Both the position numbers and the translations under genes were made by a program. DNA of 24,887 nucleotides from a virus: the IMG/VR virus record IMGVR_UViG_3300009127_000031, positions 1 to 24,887 of that record; one strand, given 5' to 3'. This document shows, one piece after another, positions 21,303 to 24,887 of the stretch (position 1 is its first letter; each line of letters opens with the position of its first letter). A model generated the notes under the pieces. The model was not told where the DNA came from and ran no database searches. It saw only the letters and a list, made by a program, of their open reading frames with translations.

Positions 21303-21509
21303 TTATCTCAGCCACGCCACGGCCTCATCATACGCCAATTCGTAGCCGTCACCGATAAGCTGGTACAAAGCGATCCGCATAACACCGGGCAGCGAGTAAA
21401 AGCATTTTTTACAAAACAAATGTCCAGACTTTTTCGACCGTCCGCAAAAACACTTATCGCTTTTTAGGCTGTCCAAATAAAACTGCGTATCTCTCTGCGC
21501 CTGGTTCAT
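21303..21509 (-). CDS. Small zinc-ribbon-like protein
   Basis: A 68-residue protein with C20, C22, C33 and C36 (KCFCG and LFCKKC), likely one zinc site. I chose the ATG at 21509 (MNQAQRDTQFYLDSLKSDKC) because GAGG lies 7 bases upstream and the ATG overlaps the stop of the 48-residue membrane gene (ATGA); a longer frame to 21599 runs through that gene. The C-terminal half is helical (GVMRIALYQLIGDGYELAYD). The function is unknown; a nucleic-acid-binding early protein is plausible. Confidence 0.7.
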   Translation of the reverse strand: MNQAQRDTQFYLDSLKSDKCFCGRSKKSGHLFCKKCFYSLPGVMRIALYQLIGDGYELAYDEAVAWLR

Positions 21510-21652
21510 TCCATTTCCTCTGCGATTTTCTTGAAAATCGAATAAAACTGATACACCAGGGCCGAGCTCACAATCAGCAACACAATCGGCATGATCCACA
21601 TCCGGTTGGTACTGATAAAATTAACAGTATCTAAAAATATGCTTTCCATCAT
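21506..21652 (-). CDS. 48-residue single-pass membrane protein
   Basis: A short frame from ATG at 21652 (a second ATG follows at 21649) encodes a 48-residue protein. It has one clear membrane segment (MWIMPIVLLIVSSALVYQFY, about residues 18-37) and a charged C-terminal tail ending KKIAEEME. Its TGA overlaps the next ATG (ATGA), and it starts 5 bases after the GemA-like stop. The ribosome binding site is poor, so coupling to the upstream gene is likely. Tight spacing on both sides and a good membrane segment support a real gene. It might be a superinfection-exclusion or regulatory peptide; this is speculation. Confidence 0.6.
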   Translation of the reverse strand: MMESIFLDTVNFISTNRMWIMPIVLLIVSSALVYQFYSIFKKIAEEME

Positions 21653-21654
21653 CC

Positions 21655-21675
21655 TGATCACCGATCACTGATCAC
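21655..21675 (-). repeat. Three tandem heptamers at the gemA 3' end
   Basis: The plus strand reads TGATCAC, CGATCAC, TGATCAC in direct succession. The repeat encodes the last residues of the GemA-like protein (VISDR) and its TGA stop. It is one of two heptamer repeats in this gene. Confidence 0.75.
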
Positions 21676-22116
21676 TATTTCCCCCAGGATCTTCAATATC
21701 CGCTTGAGCTGCCCCACATTTCGGCACCAGTCCAACTCATCAACCCCGGCGATCTTCTTCACCAGGCCCTTGAGCCGCTTCTCGCCGTTCTCGATCTTGG
21801 CGGCCTCTTCCCTGATACGCTCCCGCAACGCCTCGGCCTGGTCTTTGACCCTCTGCCCTTTGCTCTTAGCTCTCTGCTTTTTTACAAACCCCCGGCGCTC
21901 GAAATGCTGCACCAGGTTCTCCAACTCAGGAATCGATAGGGCCGCTGCCGATGAAACGCCGTAATTTTTCAGCACCTCCCGGTAGAGATGATCCGGAAGC
22001 CCCAGCTCTTTCTTGGCAATATGCACCAGGGCCAGCAGCCCATTGCGCTGCTTTTGAATCCTATTCGGCGACTTTTTCCCGCCTTTTTTAGCAGTTCCAC
22101 TGTTAATTGCGCGCAC
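21658..22116 (-). CDS. gemA: GemA / Mu gp16-like protein (DUF1018)
   Basis: A 152-residue protein if it begins at the GTG at 22116 (VRAINSGTAKKGGKKSPNRI). I chose it because AGGGGG lies 9 bases upstream; the ATG at 22185 would overlap the preceding gene by 83 bases. The core is clear: QRNGLLALVHIAKKELGLPD, YREVLKNYGVSSAAALSIPE and LENLVQHFERRGF match DUF1018/GemA, which in Mu modulates host gene expression and DNA topology functions. The C-terminal part is a Lys/Arg/Glu helix (about 80-125) then LDWCRNVGQLKRILKILGEI. Two heptamer repeats lie within the gene, one in the variable helix and one at the stop. It sits between the two-winged-helix gene and a small membrane gene. Confidence 0.82.
   Translation of the reverse strand: MRAINSGTAKKGGKKSPNRIQKQRNGLLALVHIAKKELGLPDHLYREVLKNYGVSSAAALSIPELENLVQHFERRGFVKKQRAKSKGQRVKDQAEALRERIREEAAKIENGEKRLKGLVKKIAGVDELDWCRNVGQLKRILKILGEIVISDR
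21843..21877 (-). repeat. Five degenerate tandem heptamers within gemA
   Basis: The plus strand reads ctttgac, cctctgc, cctttgc, tcttagc, tctctgc, five heptamers in a row that share a pyrimidine-rich pattern ending in gc or ac. They encode the charged, low-complexity stretch KQRAKSKGQRVKD between the GemA core and the C-terminal helix. Because seven is not a multiple of three, each unit is read in a different frame. Confidence 0.65.
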
Positions 22117-22600
22117 GGCAGTTGTCCCCCTGTACGATATCGACGTAGAATTTGTCGGCATGCCGCACCCGGAACACCTTTTCACGGCCCTTGCGGCCGG
22201 TATCTTCGAGGTGTTCGGCCTTTACCAGTTTGCGAGTCAGCGCCTGGATGTAGCTGCTGTCCGCATCCGTCAGCATTCTGATCTGGGCGGTTGTAAATGC
22301 TCGGCGCACATACATGGCCCGGAATATCTTTCGGCGCACGTCCGGCTTGGGTGCCAAGCCCTTGACATACCGATATTTGGCATGTCCAAACCGTTTGATC
22401 TCGCCGCGTTTTCTAAAATCCTCCCAGGTTCTGGAAAAGGTTTTTTCTTCCGCAGACGACAAAGGCTTAATATTGTCGATATAGTGATACACGTCACTCC
22501 GTGAAAAGCCTTCGGGACAGTCCAGTTTCTTTGCTGCCGACCGGACCCGGCCGGCCATGCCTGTCTGATATGGTTTTTTTGCTATTTTTCCGTCTTGCAT
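22103..22600 (-). CDS. Two-winged-helix early phage protein
   Basis: A 165-residue basic protein. Two winged-helix-like units can be seen: about residues 33-80 (FSRSDVYHYIDNIKPLSSAE to IKRFGHAKYRYV) and about 90-155 (RRKIFRAMYVRRAFTTAQIR, then YIQALTRKLVKAEHLEDTGR and a strand-like wing). It starts 19 bases before the MuB stop. The ribosome binding site is weak, so coupling to MuB is likely. It has no clear relative that I can name. Placed between MuB and GemA, it may be a regulator or DNA-transposition accessory factor. Confidence 0.68.
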   Translation of the reverse strand: MQDGKIAKKPYQTGMAGRVRSAAKKLDCPEGFSRSDVYHYIDNIKPLSSAEEKTFSRTWEDFRKRGEIKRFGHAKYRYVKGLAPKPDVRRKIFRAMYVRRAFTTAQIRMLTDADSSYIQALTRKLVKAEHLEDTGRKGREKVFRVRHADKFYVDIVQGDNCRARN

Positions 22601-23271
22601 ATTTCGTCGATTATTTTATCGGTGGTTGCCTCGATGCCTGACGCCGTCATGATCCGGTCGGCCTGGACCGCCGCCGTCAACACCTTGCGAAAATCGCCCT
22701 CGGAATGCTTCAGTAATTTTGCGGCCTGCTCCGGCGTTAAGGCCTGGTCCATCGCCGACTTGAAAAATACCATCACGTCGGCCTGGGATACCGGCTCAAA
22801 ATTGACCATGCTGCGTACCCGGCTGATCAGCCGGCGCTCGCGTCCCAGTTTGCGGGCCAACACTTCCTCGCCGATCAAAAGCACCGGAACCTTGCAAACG
22901 TCGTGAACATTGCGCAGTACGTTCAGGCATTTCAAATTCATGCGATCGGCCTCATCCACCATGATGATCCTGCGATGAGCCGCCAGTTCGGTCTGGATCA
23001 TGTCGAAGCACGTCTGGCGGAACCGGGGCCGCTCATTGCACAGCCTGAAGGTAATTTCCCGCAGCAATTCATTGTATGGCCAGTCTTCATGGTACAGCAC
23101 ATAGACCGTGTTCTCGTTGACGGCGTAGATCCGCTCCGCAGCCGTGGTTTTGCCGCGGCCGGCGCGGCCCAGCACCGCCGCCATCTCCACGCCCAGGGCC
23201 GGCCCTAAAAGCTCGTCGCACAAAACCTGCATCTTCTGAAAATTCTGTGTCGCAATAAAAACGTCTTCCAA
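22582..23271 (-). CDS. MuB-like AAA+ ATPase, transposition target protein
   Basis: A 229-residue AAA+ ATPase. Walker A is GRAGRGKT (35-42) and Walker B is IIMVDEAD (102-109), followed by a sensor-like LLIGEE (131-136). A TTG at 23271 is chosen: GGAGG (23283-23279) is 7 bases upstream. An in-frame ATG at 23481 lies within the transposase gene and is rejected. In Mu, B binds DNA with ATP, activates MuA and selects the target site. The Mu protein is 312 residues with an N-terminal HTH domain; that domain is missing here, so this is a short form like the ATPases of other Mu-like phages. The gene starts 13 bases after the transposase stop and ends in TAG. Confidence 0.9.
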   Translation of the reverse strand: MEDVFIATQNFQKMQVLCDELLGPALGVEMAAVLGRAGRGKTTAAERIYAVNENTVYVLYHEDWPYNELLREITFRLCNERPRFRQTCFDMIQTELAAHRRIIMVDEADRMNLKCLNVLRNVHDVCKVPVLLIGEEVLARKLGRERRLISRVRSMVNFEPVSQADVMVFFKSAMDQALTPEQAAKLLKHSEGDFRKVLTAAVQADRIMTASGIEATTDKIIDEICKTEK

Positions 23272-23283
23272 AATTGATCCTCC
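23272..23283 (-). promoter_or_regulatory. Ribosome binding site deciding the TTG start of MuB
   Basis: GGAGG at 23283-23279 lies 7 bases before the TTG at 23271, immediately after the transposase stop. No ATG is available at this distance, so the TTG start is favoured. Confidence 0.75.
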
Positions 23284-23284
23284 A

Positions 23285-24886
23285 TTAATTATAAATAGCT
23301 GTTTCCATGCCCAAGCTCTCTTTGTAAATCTGCCAGTAATTCCTGGTGTCTGCATCCATGCGGGATTCATAATCTGCAACAAATTTGCGGTCTTCTTCGC
23401 CCAAGCCTTTGCGCTCCGCAATCTGCGACAGGCACCATTGGTATCGATCAACTTCGCTGGAGAATATCGGCCGGTTTTCATGGCGATAATTTTCTATCTT
23501 GGCGATATCCGCCGCCAGCTCTTCCTCGGTTTTCGGTCTTAATCGCTCGGCATCCTCGATCTGCTTGCGGCTCCTTACAGGCAGCGGCCGCTCATCTTGC
23601 GGCACCTGCGAGTATTCCAGAAAATCCGGCACCTGGGATGTCAGCTCGCGATATCTTTGCGCTACTGCTTTACGTCGCGCCGCCTTTTCCCTGATCTTGC
23701 GGGTCGCCAGGTCCATATCCTTCATGGAGGAATATTCCACCGGCACGGCCCGGCAGACGAATTCGCCATTGTGAAAACACAGCACCCACCCCGCGTCCAT
23801 CGGATCATGGCGAACGTCCACCCGCGTTTTGTGCAGTTCGATCAAATTATCATGCTCATAAAGCTGGTTGTTTAACGATATCCGGCCGCGATCCACCACC
23901 CGACCGCCGCGATCGGCCCGCGCCAGAAACACCAGATCGATCTCTTTGTGGTTAAGCCACCTGGGCCGCCAGCCGTTTTTCTCCAGAAAACACGCTTTCA
24001 AGCAATCCATCGGCACAGCTTTTTTCAGCTTCGGCTTCCAGGGCCACTCCCGGATTACCCCCCGGTGGCTTTTTTCCTGATTGTAATAGTCCATCGCCCG
24101 ATACACCGTCAGAACGAACTCGGAAAATGTGAGCAGCTTCCCGGCGGCAGCCAGGCGCTCGATCTCTTTCTGATCCACGTCCTGCTCTTCGCCGGAGTCG
24201 GTCAACCGCTTCACATGCCCCGGCATTTTGAAGTGATCCCGCAAAATTCCTTCTAAAACATTGAATGTGCCTTCGATCATTTTTGCTTTGGCATTACGGA
24301 CAATCGCCTTGCGGTGGGTGCCCGGCAGGATAAAACAGGGGTTGATGGTTTCCGGGTCTGACTTGGATAGGTCCAGGGGTGCTTCCACGGTTTTTTCAAC
24401 CGCAAGGCCCAGGGTGCGCATAGCCGCCAGGATACCCATAATGTAGCGGCTAAGCTCCGGCTTGCCATGATCCGTGTAGATACTGCCGAACGCGCCGAAT
24501 TTGATAATCCCGATGCGCAGGGCCAGCCCGATTAGGTGGGAGTCGTAGCGTTTGTCGATAGCACCGCCGTAAAAACACCGGGTCCGCAGATCTTGCCAGA
24601 AATACCCCTCCGGCCGGAACACTTCGCCGGTATCGTCGTCCATCACCCAGAAGTCGAACCGGTGCTGATCGCCCACCAAGATCTCGAACGGCTCAAGATC
24701 GGCATAGCTTCTAAGCACCGGAGGCAGGGTGTTATCCAGCGCCCGCATCCCGCCGCGCTGCAGCGCTTTGAGTTGCGGCGTCGTTTTTTTATTGTACCAT
24801 CCCAGGGCTGACTCGTAGCAGCCGATCTTCCAACCCCGTTTATGCGCCTCCGGAATCAGGATGTCATAATACAGTGCGTCCTTGGC
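23285..24886 (-). CDS. MuA-like DDE transposase, 5' truncated by window edge
   Basis: The frame is open to the right edge, giving 533 visible residues; the N-terminal DNA-binding domains lie outside. An ATG at 24748 is internal and not the true start, since 46 more residues upstream read well (for example WKIGCYESALGWYNKKTTPQ). The catalytic triad is visible: Asp in VGDQHRFDF (codon 24670-24668), Asp in YTDHGKPE (codon 24472-24470) and Glu in KMIEGTF (codon 24274-24272). The C-terminal beta-barrel region contains ISLNNQLYEHDNLIELHKTR. The enzyme joins phage ends to target DNA during replicative transposition and integration. A short gap separates it from MuB, its partner. Confidence 0.95.
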   Translation of the reverse strand, partial: AKDALYYDILIPEAHKRGWKIGCYESALGWYNKKTTPQLKALQRGGMRALDNTLPPVLRSYADLEPFEILVGDQHRFDFWVMDDDTGEVFRPEGYFWQDLRTRCFYGGAIDKRYDSHLIGLALRIGIIKFGAFGSIYTDHGKPELSRYIMGILAAMRTLGLAVEKTVEAPLDLSKSDPETINPCFILPGTHRKAIVRNAKAKMIEGTFNVLEGILRDHFKMPGHVKRLTDSGEEQDVDQKEIERLAAAGKLLTFSEFVLTVYRAMDYYNQEKSHRGVIREWPWKPKLKKAVPMDCLKACFLEKNGWRPRWLNHKEIDLVFLARADRGGRVVDRGRISLNNQLYEHDNLIELHKTRVDVRHDPMDAGWVLCFHNGEFVCRAVPVEYSSMKDMDLATRKIREKAARRKAVAQRYRELTSQVPDFLEYSQVPQDERPLPVRSRKQIEDAERLRPKTEEELAADIAKIENYRHENRPIFSSEVDRYQWCLSQIAERKGLGEEDRKFVADYESRMDADTRNYWQIYKESLGMETAIYN

Positions 24887-24887
24887 G

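Noticed and set aside
22117-22185. ATG at 22185 as the GemA start
   Set aside because: It overlaps the previous gene by 83 bases and the added residues do not resemble the family; AGGGGG before the GTG at 22116 is better.
23272-23481. ATG at 23481 as the MuB start
   Set aside because: It would place 70 residues inside the transposase gene; a strong ribosome binding site with a TTG start lies just after the transposase stop.
1-24887. CRISPR arrays, tRNA or rRNA genes, insertion sequences
   Set aside because: No spaced direct repeats, no tRNA-like cloverleaf and no transposase other than the phage MuA were noticed while reading both strands. The phage ends are outside the window.

Overview
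The window is an internal piece of a Mu-like transposable phage or prophage. Every gene I can support lies on the minus strand, so transcription runs from the right end (position 24887) to the left end (position 1). The host cannot be named from the sequence. The moderately GC-rich coding, the full Shine-Dalgarno motifs and the general look of the proteins fit a proteobacterium or Desulfobacterota-type host; this is a weak inference. Neither phage end, nor a repressor region, nor mom is inside the window, and both terminal genes run off the edge.

Early/replication region (24886 to about 19640). A DDE transposase (MuA, 5' truncated) is followed by a short MuB-type AAA+ ATPase with a TTG start. 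Next come a two-winged-helix protein, a GemA/Mu gp16 protein, a 48-residue membrane protein, a zinc-ribbon protein, another winged-helix protein, a Gam-like DNA-end protector and two unknown small genes. An operator-like palindrome cluster then precedes a DksA/TraR-type zinc finger and a Com-like zinc finger. A nested hairpin with a T-run at 19516-19559 closes this block.

Lysis and packaging (19495-15809). An Amidase_3 endolysin, a holin-like membrane protein, Mu gp25/gp26-like small proteins, a small terminase (DUF1804, HTH) and a large terminase.

Head (15812-10462). A portal fused to a MuF domain, a ChaB-protease-scaffold polyprotein with an internal start for the scaffold (the Mu I/Z arrangement), a decoration-like protein, the major capsid protein, a small reading frame interrupted by an amber codon, and a coiled-coil protein. 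The late operon then holds a 966-residue enzyme (7548-10448) combining a GT4 glycosyltransferase, a SAM methyltransferase and a GT2 glycosyltransferase, a candidate virion-glycan-modifying protein.

Connector and tail (7538-1). gp36-like, gpG-like, gp37-like and gp38-like proteins, a tail tube protein, and tail chaperones G and G-T joined by a textbook -1 frameshift signal (A AAA AAC, six-base spacer, perfect 9-bp stem). A tape measure, two tail-tip proteins, a small zinc protein and a tail-fibre-like gene cut by the window edge follow. With a tape measure and tail tube but no sheath gene, the virion is most likely a siphovirus like D3112/B3, not a contractile Mu.

Genes are mostly coupled by ATGA or TAATG overlaps. 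The major capsid, decoration, scaffold and tail tube genes carry extended GGAGGTGAT ribosome binding sites, as expected for abundant virion proteins. No stretch longer than 300 bases lacks a gene; the longest gaps are 10714-10911 (amber-interrupted frame) and 19496-19639 (terminator).
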